This document shows, in pieces, positions 1-11,178 of a DNA stretch of 64,000 nt (position 1 is the first letter of the stretch; every line of letters starts with the position of its first letter). Origin of the DNA: CADEEN01 sp963738425. GTDB taxonomy: Bacteria > Pseudomonadota > Gammaproteobacteria > Burkholderiales > Burkholderiaceae_C. The DNA lies in NCBI GenBank assembly GCA_963738425.1, contig CAVTWT010000014.1, positions 28,438-92,437 on the forward strand, given 5' to 3'. A model generated the notes under the pieces. The model had not been told where the DNA came from. It was given only the letters and a program-made list of their open reading frames with translations, and made no database searches. A program made the position numbers and the translations under genes.

Positions 1-164
1 ATGGCGGCTTCACGCGCGTCGAACTGGCCCCGCTGGCCTCCGTCGATCGCGTGCGCCACGTGCTGGTGCTGGAGCCGCTGAAGAACCAGTTGCCGCCGCC
101 GCCGGTGCCCGAGCCCGCGTCGGCGCCCGTGAAGCGGAAGGAAGAAGTGAAGGCGGCGTCATGA
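1..164 (+). CDS. mreC: MreC, C-terminal end (partial at window edge)
   Basis: This is the last 53 codons of an open frame that enters from the left edge (first full codon at base 3) and ends in TGA at 162-164. The visible residues (GGFTRVELAPLASVDRVRHV, then a proline-rich and lysine-rich tail) fit the C-terminal beta domain and variable tail of the periplasmic rod-shape protein MreC. The stop overlaps the ATG of mreD (161-163), as is usual in mreBCD operons. MreC scaffolds the elongasome and activates PBP2. The assignment rests mainly on context, because only the tail is visible. Confidence 0.85.
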   Translation, partial: GGFTRVELAPLASVDRVRHVLVLEPLKNQLPPPPVPEPASAPVKRKEEVKAAS

Positions 165-682
165 GCATCATGCCGCGCGGGGACCAGCTCCTGCTTCCCG
201 CCAATCCCCTCTTCATCGTCATCACGCTGCTGCTGGCGCTGGCCTTCAACATGCTGCCGCTCGGCCGCAGCCCGTGGCTGCCGGACATGCTGGCCCTGAC
301 GCTGGCGTTCTGGGTGATCCACCAGCCGCGCCGCGTCGGCGTCGGCGTGTCGTTCTTTTTCGGCCTGCTGATGGACGTGCACCAGGGCTCGATCCTCGGC
401 CAGCATGCGCTGGCGTACACGCTGCTCGCCTTCGTCGCGATCGCGCTGCACCGGCGGCTGCTCTGGTTCCCGGTGTTCCAGCAGGCGGCGCAGGTGTTGC
501 CGCTGTTCATCGCCGCGCACCTGGTGTCGCTGGTCGTGCGCATGCTCGCCGGTGACCTGTTCCCGGGCTGGAGCTACTTCATCGCGCCCTGCTTCGAAGC
601 GGTACTTTGGCCGGTCGTGTCCTTCATCTTCCTCGCACCGCAGCGCCGAGCCCCTGATCCCGACGAAAATCGACCCTTGTGA
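161..682 (+). CDS. mreD: Rod shape-determining protein MreD
   Basis: A 173-residue inner-membrane protein with about five hydrophobic segments, beginning with a helix near residues 15-35 (FIVITLLLALAFNMLPLG). Length and the motif GLLMDVHQGSILGQHAL match MreD. It belongs to the MreBCD-PBP2-RodA elongation complex that directs lateral wall synthesis. Its ATG overlaps the mreC stop, and its own TGA overlaps the GTG start of mrdA, so translation of the three genes is probably coupled. Confidence 0.95.
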   Translation: MSIMPRGDQLLLPANPLFIVITLLLALAFNMLPLGRSPWLPDMLALTLAFWVIHQPRRVGVGVSFFFGLLMDVHQGSILGQHALAYTLLAFVAIALHRRLLWFPVFQQAAQVLPLFIAAHLVSLVVRMLAGDLFPGWSYFIAPCFEAVLWPVVSFIFLAPQRRAPDPDENRPL

Positions 683-2698
683 CCGAGCTCAGAGACGTCG
701 AACGCGAACTGGGCGGCTTCCGGGGCCGCCTGGTGGCCGCGGCGTTGTTCGTCCTGGTCTGCTTCGGCCTGCTGGCGGCGCGGCTGGTGTTTCTCCAGGT
801 CATCCGCCACGACGACCTGTCAACGCAGGCCGAGAACAACCGCATCGCGGTCGTGCCGGTGGTGCCCAACCGCGGCCTGATCGTCGATCGCAATGGCCTC
901 GTGCTGGCGAACAACTACTCGGCCTACACGCTGGAGATCATGCCCTCGCGGCTGGCGCAGCCGCTGGAAGCGACGATCGACGCCTTGGCCGAATTGGTCG
1001 AGATCACGCCCCGCGACCGCCGCCGCTTCAAGCGCCAGCAAGCCGACAGCAAGAACTTCGAGTCGCTGCCGATCCGCACCAAGCTCACCGACGACGAGGT
1101 GGCGCGCTTCGTCGCCCAGCGCTTCCGCTTCCCCGGCGTCGATGTCAAGGCGCGGCTGTTCCGCAACTACCCGCTCGGCGAGACCGGCGCGCATCTGCTC
1201 GGCTACATCGGCCGCATCAACACGGCCGAGAAAGAAGCCATCGAAGACTGGGAAGACGAGCTGCAAGCCAACTACCGCGGCACCGAGTACATCGGCAAGC
1301 TCGGCATCGAGCAACGCTACGAGCAGCAACTGCATGGCGTGACCGGCGTCGAAGAAGTCGAAACCAGTGCCGGTGGCCGCGCCGTGAGGCGCCTGGACCA
1401 CAAGGCGGCGACGCCGGGTGACCAGGTTTACCTGTCGATCGACATCAAGCTGCAGGCCCTGGTCGAGCAGATGTTCGGCGAGCGGCGCGGTGCGCTGGTG
1501 GCGATCGATCCGCGCAACGGCGAGGTGCTGGCCTTCGTCAGCAAGCCCACGTTCGATCCCAACCTGTTCGTCGATGGCATCGACGTCGACAACTGGCGTG
1601 AGTTGAACGAAAGCATCGACAAGCCGCTGCTCAATCGTGCGTTGCGCGGCACCTACCCGCCGGGCTCGACCTTCAAGCCCTTCATGGCGATGGCGGCGCT
1701 GAACTCGGGCAAGCGGGCGCCTGGCACGGTGATTCATGACGGCGGCAGCTTCGTCTTCGGCAACCACACTTTCCGCAGCCACGGCGACCATGGCCTGGGC
1801 CCGGTGGACATGTACAAGTCGATCGTCAAGTCGAGCAACGTCTATTACTACTCGCTGGCCAACGAGATGGGCGTCGATCTGATGCACGAGCAGTTGTCGC
1901 CGATGGGTTTCGGCCGCAAGACCGGCATCGACCTCGACGGCGAAGTCACCGGCCTGCTGCCTTCGACCGCGTGGAAGAAGAAGGCCTACAAGAAGGCCGA
2001 GCAGCAGCGCTGGTACGCCGGCGAAACCATCTCGCTGGGCATTGGCCAGGGCTACAACAACTTCACGATGCTGCAACTGGCCAGCGCCACGGCCACCATC
2101 GTGGCCGGCGGCAAGCGCTTCGAGCCGCGGCTGGTGCGGGAGATCGAAGCCGCGGTCAAGCGCACCAAGAGCAGCCCTGACGCGCAGGCCCTGGCGCCTT
2201 TGCCTTACGACCCGGAACATGTGGCGCTGATCAAGCGCGCGCTGCACGGTGTGACGCAGGAAGGCACCTCCGTGCGCTCCTTCGCCAGCGCGCCCTACAA
2301 GACCGGCGGCAAGACCGGCACCGCACAGGCCATCGGCATCAAGGCCAACGAGAAGTACAACGCCTCCAAGATCGACGAGTACCAGCGCGACCATTCGCTG
2401 TACATGGCCTTCGCGCCGCTCGACGAACCCACGATGGCCTTGGCGGTGGTCGTCGAGAACGCCGGCTTCGGCTCCGAGGCCGCAGCGCCGATTGCGCGCC
2501 GCGTCTTCGACTACTGGATTTCCGGCCTGTGGCCGAGCGAGGAAGACATGGCGGCCACGCAGATCGGCAAATCGACCGCGCCGATCGGCAAGCAGCGCGA
2601 CGCAAAGGATGTGCTGCTTGCCTGGCCTGCAAGGCGGCGGCTTCGCCCAGTCCGTGACAACGGCACCGGGGCCGGTGGCTCTGGTCACGAAGCCATGA
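679..2698 (+). CDS. mrdA: Penicillin-binding protein 2 (peptidoglycan transpeptidase), probable frameshift in the tail
   Basis: PBP2 is the class B transpeptidase of the elongasome. The start is GTG at 679, overlapping the mreD stop. A single N-terminal membrane anchor (about residues 15-40) is followed by the pedestal domain and the transpeptidase domain, with the catalytic STFK box (PPGSTFKP), an SSN motif (KSSNVYYY) and a KTGTAQ box. As written, the frame runs without a stop straight into rodA, giving one 1057-residue reading frame. Removing one T from the doublet at 2618-2619 gives a PBP2 tail ending VALVTKP with a TGA at 2696-2698 that overlaps the rodA ATG, the normal arrangement. I therefore give the gene this end. 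The alternative is a true PBP2-RodA fusion. Confidence 0.9.
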
Positions 2699-3852
2699 GC
2701 GCCGTTTTCGAGCAGCCTTCGCTGTGGCAGCGCATCAAGCCGGTGCTGTTCGGCTTCGACGGCCTGCTGTCGTTTGCGGTGCTGCTGCTCGCCGCCTTCG
2801 GCCTGATGACGATGTACTCGGCCGGCTTCGACCATGGCACGCGCTTCGTCGACCACGGACGCAACATGCTGATCGCGTTTGCCATCCTGTGGGTTGTGTC
2901 GCAGGTGCCGCCGCAGCGCCTGATGGCACTGGCCGTGCCGATCTACCTGTTCGGCGTGGCCTTGCTGATCGCGACGGCGCTGTTCGGCATCAGCAAGAAG
3001 GGCGCAACACGCTGGCTCAACATCGGCGTGACGGTGATCCAGCCGAGCGAAATCCTGAAGCTCGCCACGCCGCTGATGCTGGCCTGGTGGTTCCAGACCT
3101 GCGAGGGCCGCATGCGCACGGCCGAGTGGGTGGTGGCCGCGGTGATCCTGCTGGTGCCGTTCGGACTGGTGGCCAAGCAACCCGACCTCGGCACCGCGAT
3201 CCTGATCCTGTCGGCGGGGCTGTACGTGCTGTTCTTCGCCGGCTTGTCGTGGAAGTTGATCGTGCCGGTGATGCTGGCCGCCGTTGCCGCGATCGTCGCG
3301 CTGATCGTCTCCGAGCCCACCATCTGCCAGCCCGGCGTCGACTGGCCGCTGCTCAAGTCGTACCAGCAGCAGCGTGTGTGCACGCTGCTCGACCCGGCCA
3401 AGGACCCGCTGGGCAAGGGCTTTCACATCCTGCAGGGCATGATCGCCATCGGCTCCGGCGGCGTCACCGGCAAGGGCTTCATGCAGGGCACGCAGACACA
3501 CCTCGAATTCATTCCCGAGCGCACCACCGACTTCATCTTCGCCGCCTTCTCCGAAGAGTTCGGCCTGGTCGGCACGATCGGCCTGCTGCTGGCGTTCACC
3601 TTCCTGATCTTCCGCGGCCTGTTCATCGCCGCCGAGGCGCCGACCCTGTTCACACGCCTGCTCGCCGGCTCGATCACGCTGTCGATCTTCACCTACGTGT
3701 TCGTCAACATGGGCATGGTCAGCGGCATCCTGCCCGTCGTCGGCATCCCGTTGCCGTTCGTGAGTTACGGCGGCACGGCCATGGTGACGATGGGCTTGGC
3801 GATCGGCATGTTGATGTCGATCGCGCGCAGCCGCAGGCTGATGCAGAGCTGA
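2695..3852 (+). CDS. rodA: RodA, SEDS-family peptidoglycan glycosyltransferase
   Basis: RodA (MrdB) polymerises lipid II in the membrane as partner of PBP2. From the ATG at 2695 it has 385 residues with about ten hydrophobic segments, the usual SEDS size. Family signatures include GATRWLNIGVTVIQPSEILK, KQPDLGTAILIL, HLEFIPERTTDFIFAAFSEE and GILPVVGIPLPFVSYGGT. The PERTTDF and SEEFG stretch carries the conserved loop residues of SEDS proteins. It is the last gene of the elongation operon and is followed by terminator-like hairpins. In the raw sequence its frame is continuous with mrdA; see that entry. Confidence 0.95.
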   Translation: MSAVFEQPSLWQRIKPVLFGFDGLLSFAVLLLAAFGLMTMYSAGFDHGTRFVDHGRNMLIAFAILWVVSQVPPQRLMALAVPIYLFGVALLIATALFGISKKGATRWLNIGVTVIQPSEILKLATPLMLAWWFQTCEGRMRTAEWVVAAVILLVPFGLVAKQPDLGTAILILSAGLYVLFFAGLSWKLIVPVMLAAVAAIVALIVSEPTICQPGVDWPLLKSYQQQRVCTLLDPAKDPLGKGFHILQGMIAIGSGGVTGKGFMQGTQTHLEFIPERTTDFIFAAFSEEFGLVGTIGLLLAFTFLIFRGLFIAAEAPTLFTRLLAGSITLSIFTYVFVNMGMVSGILPVVGIPLPFVSYGGTAMVTMGLAIGMLMSIARSRRLMQS

Positions 3853-3899
3853 AGGCTCTGCATCAGCCTTCGGCCATGCCGCGAACACACGGCTCCCCC

Positions 3900-3967
3900 G
3901 AGCCCCCTCCGAGCGGGGGCTCCAGCAGGTCCGACAGCTCCCTCCAGCCTCCCTCCGAGAGGGAGGC
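3900..3967. terminator. Two perfect GC hairpins between convergent rodA and sensor kinase genes
   Basis: Two inverted repeats lie between the stops of rodA (3852) and the kinase (3973). The first has arms 3900-3907 and 3915-3922 (GAGCCCCC/GGGGGCTC). The second has arms 3947-3955 and 3959-3967 (GCCTCCCTC/GAGGGAGGC) with a 3-base loop. Neither has a clear T-tract. They could end transcription from both sides, but they also resemble the GC-rich repeats scattered elsewhere in the window. Confidence 0.55.
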
Positions 3968-3972
3968 TCCAG

Positions 3973-5451
3973 TCAGTTTGACGATGGGCTCTTCGGCGCG
4001 GTCGGCAGCCGCACCGTGAACCGCGTCCCTGGCGACACGGCGCGGGGGTTCGTCGCTTCGATGTCGACCTTGCCGCCATGCCGCTCGGCAATTTCGCGCA
4101 CGATCGCCAAGCCAAGCCCCGAGCCATCGACCTCGGTGCCGAGCGCACGGTAGAACGGCTGGAAGACGAGTCCGCGCTCGGACTCCGGGATGCCGGGGCC
4201 GTTGTCTTCGACCTGCAGCACCGCCACCTGGCCGTACGGGTCGGGCAGCAGTCGAACCGTCACCGTGCCGCCGCCCGGCGTGTATTGCACGGCGTTGTCA
4301 ACCAGGTTGCGGATCAGCTCGCGCACCAGCACCGCCTCACCGACAACGCGCGGCGCCGCCGCATCTTTGGCACCCGGGCCTTCGAAGCCCAGGTCGATGC
4401 CCTTGGCCAGTGCGCGCGGCACGAAGTCCTGCACGGCCTCGGTGGCCAGCGCCGCCAGGTTGAACGGCGTCACACGCCGCGCTTCTTTCGCGTCCTCGGC
4501 GCGCGCCATGGCCAGCAGCTGGTTGACCATGTGCGCCGCCTGCTGCGACGAGCGCGCGATCTGCTGCAGCGAGCGTTTGACGGCCTTGCCGTCGCCCCCT
4601 TCGGCTTCGCGCTGCGCCAGCTCGGCCTGCATGCGCAAGCCCGCCAGCGGCGTCTTCAGCTGATGCGCGGCGTCGGCGAGGAAATGCTTCTGCACGCCGA
4701 TCGACCGGTCCAGGCGCGCCAGCAAGTCGTTGATCGCCGCCACCAGCGGACTCACCTCCTCCGGCGCTGCGCTCTCGTCGATCGGTGACAGGTCGCCGAT
4801 CGCGCGCCGGCGGATGCGCCGCTGCAGCTCGTCGAGCGGCCGCAGGCCGCGCGACAGGGCAAACCAGATCAGCACCACTGCCAACGGCAGGATGGCGAAC
4901 TGCGACAGCATGACGCCGCGCGCGATCTCGGTGGCCAGCTGCGAGCGCTTGTCCAGCGTTTCGGCAACTTGCACCAGTGGCGGCTTCAGATCGCCAGGCG
5001 ACCGCACGGCCGTTGGCAACCACAGATAGGCCACCCGCACTGCACGACCGTCGAGCTCGTCGTCGCGCAGCCGCACCTCGCCGTCGGCGTTCGGTGGTTC
5101 ATCGGGCACCGGCAGGACGCGATCACCAGCCAAGCGCTCACCGCGCGTGCCCAGAATCTGAAAGTAGAAGTTGTCCGAAGCCTCGCCGCGCAGGATCGCA
5201 ACCGAGACTTCGGGCAGGTTGACCTGTGCGCGCGGCGCCGCGGCCGGCGGCACGATGACCCGCAGCGCCAGCGTGCGCGCCGTTTCCGCCAGTTCGCGGT
5301 CGAACGGCCGGTTGGCAATGGCTTGCGCTGACACCCAGATGATGACCACCGACAGCGGCCACAGCAGCAACAGCGGCACCAGCAGCCAGTCGAGGATGTC
5401 GCCGAACAGCGAGCGCTGCGGCTTTGCGCTGGGCGAGCTCTTCTCGGGCAC
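3973..5451 (-). CDS. Two-component sensor histidine kinase (TctE/QseC-like)
   Basis: A 492-residue membrane kinase. The first membrane helix is at about residues 22-44, followed by a periplasmic region of about 130 residues resembling the 2CSK_N sensor domain of TctE-like kinases. The second helix is at about 181-199. Then come a HAMP-like stretch, a HisKA box with phosphoacceptor His263 (FLADAAHQLKTPLAGLRMQ), and an HATPase domain with N box (RNLVDNAVQYTPGGG), G1 box (DNGPGIP) and G2 box (GSGLGLAIV). The ligand is unknown; TctE relatives sense tricarboxylates. The partner regulator lies upstream on the same strand, but 270 bases of repeats separate them. Confidence 0.9.
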   Translation of the reverse strand: MPEKSSPSAKPQRSLFGDILDWLLVPLLLLWPLSVVIIWVSAQAIANRPFDRELAETARTLALRVIVPPAAAPRAQVNLPEVSVAILRGEASDNFYFQILGTRGERLAGDRVLPVPDEPPNADGEVRLRDDELDGRAVRVAYLWLPTAVRSPGDLKPPLVQVAETLDKRSQLATEIARGVMLSQFAILPLAVVLIWFALSRGLRPLDELQRRIRRRAIGDLSPIDESAAPEEVSPLVAAINDLLARLDRSIGVQKHFLADAAHQLKTPLAGLRMQAELAQREAEGGDGKAVKRSLQQIARSSQQAAHMVNQLLAMARAEDAKEARRVTPFNLAALATEAVQDFVPRALAKGIDLGFEGPGAKDAAAPRVVGEAVLVRELIRNLVDNAVQYTPGGGTVTVRLLPDPYGQVAVLQVEDNGPGIPESERGLVFQPFYRALGTEVDGSGLGLAIVREIAERHGGKVDIEATNPRAVSPGTRFTVRLPTAPKSPSSN

Positions 5452-5458
5452 TCAGGTC

Positions 5459-5583
5459 AGGCCAGCGCCGGGCCGCTCCCAAGCGTCGGCCTGACCTTCC
5501 CCTTGGGGGAAAGCGAGCGCAGCAAGCCAGGGGTCGTCATTGAATTCAGGCCAGCGCCGGGCCGCTCCCAAGCGTCGGCCTGA
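5459..5583. repeat. Two copies of a 33-bp GC-rich dispersed repeat core
   Basis: The core beginning GCCAGCGCCGGGCCGCTCCC occurs at 5461-5493 and again at 5550-5582, 89 bases apart. The same core, reverse-complemented, is found three times in the tandem array at 43546-43801. Between the kinase and regulator genes it fills most of the spacer. The stretch that follows (about 5670-5715) also resembles the other half of the 43.5-kb unit, ending in AGGGGCTGTCA. I read this as one family of dispersed intergenic repeats. Confidence 0.75.
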
Positions 5584-5600
5584 GCGCCTTGCAGGCCGCG

Positions 5601-5619
5601 CCGTTGCGAGACGCAACGG
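5601..5619. other. Hairpin in the regulator-kinase spacer
   Basis: Perfect 8-bp inverted repeat CCGTTGCG/CGCAACGG with an AGA loop. It lies between the response regulator stop and the kinase start, so it could reduce read-through into the kinase gene. There is no T-tract, and the role is an inference. Confidence 0.4.
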
Positions 5620-5721
5620 CTCCTCGTGCTGTCCAAGCCCGCGCAGGCGAACTCGGAGCCGCGGCAATCGGCCCCGCGGGGGAGCGCGAGCGAAGCGAGC
5701 GAGGGGCTGTCATTGCGGCCG

Positions 5722-6393
5722 TCACGACGCGATCTTTTCGAGGCAGTAGCCCAGGCCGCGCACCGTGGCGATGCGGATCGGCCCCTGCTCGATCTTCTTG
5801 CGCAGGCGATGGACGTAGACCTCGATGGCGTTGTTGCTGACCTCTTCGCCCCACTCGCACAGGCGCTCGACGAGTTGGTCCTTGCTGACCAGGCGGCCAG
5901 CCCGCTGCAGCAGCACTTCGAGCAGCGAGATCTCGCGTGCCGACAGATCGATCATCTGCTCGTTGATGTAGCAGACCCGGCCGGTGGCGTCGAAGGTCAG
6001 CGGGCCATGTTTCAACACGCTGCTCGCCGTGCCGAGTCCGCGCCGCATCAGCGCACGCACACGCGCTTCGAGCTCCTGCAGCGAAAACGGCTTGGCCATG
6101 TAGTCGTCGGCGCCGAGGTCCAGGCCCTTGACGCGCTGATCGACGCTGTCGGCCGCGGTCAGAATCAGCACAGGCGTGGACGAGCCTCGTGCGCGGAACT
6201 TGCGCAACACCTCCAGGCCGTGCACCTTGGGCAGCCCCAGATCGAGGATGACCAGATCGAACTCGTGCGAGGCCAGCGCGGCTTCAGCCTCACTGCCTGA
6301 GGCCACATGGTCGGCCGCATAGCCGGCAGCGCGCAGCGAGCGCAACAGGCCGTCGGCCAGCACCTGATCGTCTTCGGCAACGAGCACTCTCAT
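5722..6393 (-). CDS. OmpR-family response regulator (TctD/QseB-like)
   Basis: A 223-residue regulator with an N-terminal receiver domain and a C-terminal winged helix. The acidic pocket (AEDD near residues 6-9), phosphoacceptor Asp51 (LVILDLGLPKVHG) and the conserved Lys of DDYMAKPF are all present. The DNA-binding half carries the usual OmpR pattern LSAREISLLEVLL...NAIEVYVHRLRKKI...TVRGLGYCL. It is transcribed ahead of the sensor kinase on the same strand and divergently from recA. It should be phosphorylated by that kinase; the target genes are not evident. Confidence 0.93.
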   Translation of the reverse strand: MRVLVAEDDQVLADGLLRSLRAAGYAADHVASGSEAEAALASHEFDLVILDLGLPKVHGLEVLRKFRARGSSTPVLILTAADSVDQRVKGLDLGADDYMAKPFSLQELEARVRALMRRGLGTASSVLKHGPLTFDATGRVCYINEQMIDLSAREISLLEVLLQRAGRLVSKDQLVERLCEWGEEVSNNAIEVYVHRLRKKIEQGPIRIATVRGLGYCLEKIAS

Positions 6394-6444
6394 GAAGGTC
6401 TCCTTCGCTCCCGCAAATTCTAGGGAGCCCCAGTTTTTTCTAGC

Positions 6445-6477
6445 TTGACGGAAAACAAAAGCTGTACGAATATCCAG
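6445..6477 (+). promoter_or_regulatory. recA promoter with LexA (SOS) box
   Basis: A -35-like TTGACG lies at 6445-6450. The 16-base element at 6462-6477 (CTGTACGAATATCCAG) matches the CTGT-N8-ACAG LexA operator at all but one position. It overlaps the expected -10 region (GAATAT at 6468-6473, 17-base spacer). This is the expected place for LexA to repress recA. Confidence 0.75.
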
Positions 6478-6537
6478 CTATCGCGGACAATGCGCCGCAC
6501 CCCTGAAACCGCTCTCTCACTCACCGGAGACCCCCGC

Positions 6538-7593
<1,056 letters not shown>

Positions 7594-7604
7594 GGGGCCT
7601 AGAG

Positions 7605-8096
7605 GTGGCGGCCCGGCCGCCCCTGTCGCTGAAAGGCCGCGCGTTGCAATGGTTGTCGCAGCGCGAGCACAGCCGCATCGAGTTGCGACGCAAGCTGACG
7701 CGCGCAGCGCGGCTGCGCGACGAAGCGGCTGCGGCCGAAGCGAAGCCGGCAGAGCGTTCGGCCGAAGTTGATGCGCTGCTCGACTGGCTCACCGAGCACC
7801 GCTACCTGAGTGAGGCGCGCTTCGTCGAGTCGCGCGTCCACGCCCGCGCGGCCCGCTTCGGCCAGCGCCGCATCGCCCACGAGCTGAATCAGCACGGCAC
7901 GTCACTCGACGCCGACACGGCAGAGCGCCTGCGCGCCAGCGAATTCGCGCGTGCCCAGGCCCTGTGGGCACGTCGTTTTGGCGCCGAGCCAGTCGCAGAT
8001 GCGGCGCTGCGCGCCAAGCAAATGCGCTTCCTCGCCGGCCGCGGCTTTGCCAGCGACGTCATCCGCCGCGTCGTCAAAGGCGGCGACGAAGACTGA
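7605..8096 (+). CDS. recX: Regulatory protein RecX
   Basis: RecX binds and modulates the RecA filament. The 163-residue protein starts with GTG at 7605, 11 bases after the recA stop. It shows the helical RecX repeat pattern: ALQWLSQREHSRIELRRKL at the start, then LTEHRYLSEARFVESRVHARAARFGQRRIAHEL, and finally a C-terminal ARRFGAEP...KQMRFLAGRGFASDVIRRVV. Size and position are typical, and it is probably co-transcribed with recA under SOS control. Confidence 0.95.
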   Translation: MAARPPLSLKGRALQWLSQREHSRIELRRKLTRAARLRDEAAAAEAKPAERSAEVDALLDWLTEHRYLSEARFVESRVHARAARFGQRRIAHELNQHGTSLDADTAERLRASEFARAQALWARRFGAEPVADAALRAKQMRFLAGRGFASDVIRRVVKGGDED

Positions 8097-8201
8097 TCCG
8101 CGCCAGTCTCGCGTCAGTCTTGGTGCAGCGCACCATGCTAAATTCACCGCGCCCCCAAACCGCCTGACCTCCGCGGCGCTCCCCTGGCCCCGCCACACCC
8201 C

Positions 8202-9362
<1,161 letters not shown>

Positions 9363-9375
9363 GGGAGACAACGAC

Positions 9376-10269
9376 ATGAGCATCCTGATCGACAAGAACA
9401 CCAAGGTCATCACCCAAGGCATCACCGGCAAGACCGGCCAGTTCCACACCCGGGGCTGCCGCGACTACGCCAACGGCAAGAACTGCTTCGTCGCCGGCGT
9501 CAACCCGAAGAAGGCCGGCGAAGATTTCGAAGGCATCCCGATCCACGCCAGCGTCAAGGACGCCAAGGCCGCCACCGGCGCAACCGTCAGCGTGATCTAC
9601 GTGCCACCGGCCGGCGCCGCGGCGGCGATCTGGGAAGCGGTCGAGGCCGACCTGGATCTTGCGATCTGCATCACCGAAGGCATCCCGGTCAAGGACATGC
9701 TCGAAGTGCGCAACCGCATGAAGGCCAAGGAAGCGGCGGGCGGCAAGAAGACGCTGCTGCTCGGCCCCAACTGCCCCGGGCTGATCACGCCGGAAGAAAT
9801 CAAGATCGGCATCATGCCGGGCCACATCCATCGCAAGGGCCGCATCGGTGTTGTCAGCCGCTCAGGCACGCTGACCTATGAAGCGGTGGCTCAGCTCACT
9901 GAAATCGGCCTTGGCCAATCGAGCGCGGTCGGCATCGGCGGCGACCCGATCAACGGCCTGAAGCACATCGACGTGATGCAGCTGTTCAACGACGATCCGA
10001 ACACCGACGCCGTGATCATGATCGGCGAGATCGGCGGCCCCGACGAAGCCGACGCGGCGCGCTGGTGCAAGGCGAACATGAAAAAGCCCATCGTCGGCTT
10101 CATTGCCGGCGTCACCGCGCCGGCCGGCAAGCGCATGGGCCATGCCGGTGCGCTGATTTCCGGCGGCGCCGACACCGCGGACGCCAAGCTCGCCATCATG
10201 GAAGAGTGCGGGTTCACGATCACCCGCAATCCGAGCGAGATGGCCAAGCTGCTCAAAGCGCTGCTCTGA
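9376..10269 (+). CDS. sucD: Succinyl-CoA synthetase alpha subunit
   Basis: A 297-residue subunit carrying the CoA-binding Rossmann domain at its start (QGITGKTGQFHT) and the phosphohistidine at about His256 (KRMGHAGALISGGADTA). The motif GPNCPGLITPEEIKIGIMPG is also typical. It is encoded 13 bases downstream of sucC and forms the catalytic heterodimer with it. Confidence 0.98.
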   Translation: MSILIDKNTKVITQGITGKTGQFHTRGCRDYANGKNCFVAGVNPKKAGEDFEGIPIHASVKDAKAATGATVSVIYVPPAGAAAAIWEAVEADLDLAICITEGIPVKDMLEVRNRMKAKEAAGGKKTLLLGPNCPGLITPEEIKIGIMPGHIHRKGRIGVVSRSGTLTYEAVAQLTEIGLGQSSAVGIGGDPINGLKHIDVMQLFNDDPNTDAVIMIGEIGGPDEADAARWCKANMKKPIVGFIAGVTAPAGKRMGHAGALISGGADTADAKLAIMEECGFTITRNPSEMAKLLKALL

Positions 10270-10286
10270 TTCGCCGCGCGGCGCGC

Positions 10287-10300
10287 TTGACCGCGGTCAA
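10287..10300. promoter_or_regulatory. Perfect 14-bp palindrome upstream of TerC gene
   Basis: TTGACCGCGGTCAA is a perfect palindrome 18 bases after the sucD stop and about 95 bases before the TerC start. It could be a dimeric regulator site or part of a sucD terminator; no T-tract follows. The function is unknown. Confidence 0.35.
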
Positions 10301-10394
10301 CGCGGACGTTGTGCGCGCTGAGTAGTTTTACGGTGGGCATCGCCTCAGCGCTGCCTACACTTGATCCTTTGCCACCCCCGGACTCCGCTCGACG

Positions 10395-11141
10395 ATGGAT
10401 CAGTTCATGCATGCCGACTTCTGGATCGCCGTCGGCCAGATCATCATGATCGACATCCTGCTGGGTGGCGACAACGCGGTGGTGATCGCGCTGGCCTGCC
10501 GCAAGCTGCCGCCCAAGCTGCGCACGCAGGGCATCTTGTGGGGCACGGCGGGTGCGATCCTGCTGCGCGTCATCCTGATCTTCTTTGCACTGACGCTGCT
10601 GGCGATTCCGTATCTGAAGATCGTCGGCGCCATCCTGTTGCTGTGGATCGGCATCAAGCTGCTGCTGCCCGAAGACGAAGACGGCCACGGCAACATCGAA
10701 GCCAGCGACAAGCTGTGGGCCGCCGTGAAGACGGTGATCGTGGCCGACCTGGTGATGAGCGTCGACAACGTGATCGCCATCGCGGGCGCTGCCGAAGGCG
10801 CTGGCGGCGATCACAAGATGCCGTTGGTGATCTTCGGCCTCTTGGTCAGCATCCCGATCATCGTCTGGGGCAGCCAGCTGGTGATCAAGCTGATGGACCG
10901 CTTCCCGATCATCATCACCATTGGCGGCATGCTGCTCGGCTGGATCGCCGGCACGATGGCAGTGACCGACCCGGCCATCATCGGCTACATGCCGACCGTG
11001 CCAGCGGACAAGCCCAGTCTGCCGCCGGAGGTGACGGCCGCCGTGCGCTATGGCGCCGGCATCGCGGGCGCGCTGCTCGTGCTGGCCTGGGGCAAGTGGG
11101 CGGCCTCGCGACGCGCGGCGCGCGCTGCGAGCAGCCCCTGA
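10395..11141 (+). CDS. TerC-family integral membrane protein (YjbE-type)
   Basis: A 248-residue protein with about seven hydrophobic helices and the two TerC signature motifs, LLGGDNAVVIALACRKLP near residue 25 and MSVDNVIAIAGAA near residue 120. Their acidic residues are thought to bind metal. Relatives (YkoY, YceF, Alx) act in manganese export or in loading metal onto secreted enzymes. No manganese riboswitch could be recognised upstream here, unlike the second TerC gene at 38.6 kb. Confidence 0.88.
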   Translation: MDQFMHADFWIAVGQIIMIDILLGGDNAVVIALACRKLPPKLRTQGILWGTAGAILLRVILIFFALTLLAIPYLKIVGAILLLWIGIKLLLPEDEDGHGNIEASDKLWAAVKTVIVADLVMSVDNVIAIAGAAEGAGGDHKMPLVIFGLLVSIPIIVWGSQLVIKLMDRFPIIITIGGMLLGWIAGTMAVTDPAIIGYMPTVPADKPSLPPEVTAAVRYGAGIAGALLVLAWGKWAASRRAARAASSP

Positions 11142-11178
11142 ACCCGCGACCGTCCGGCTGTGGCACGCTCGGTGCCGC

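Noticed and set aside
820..3888. A very long minus-strand open frame opposite mrdA-rodA
   Set aside because: It is a shadow of the high GC third-position bias in the plus-strand genes; its translation is His/Arg/Gln-rich with no domain.
6445..6537. Upstream in-frame start for recA
   Set aside because: It lies within the promoter and LexA box and adds residues not found in RecA; ATG 6538 has a ribosome binding site.
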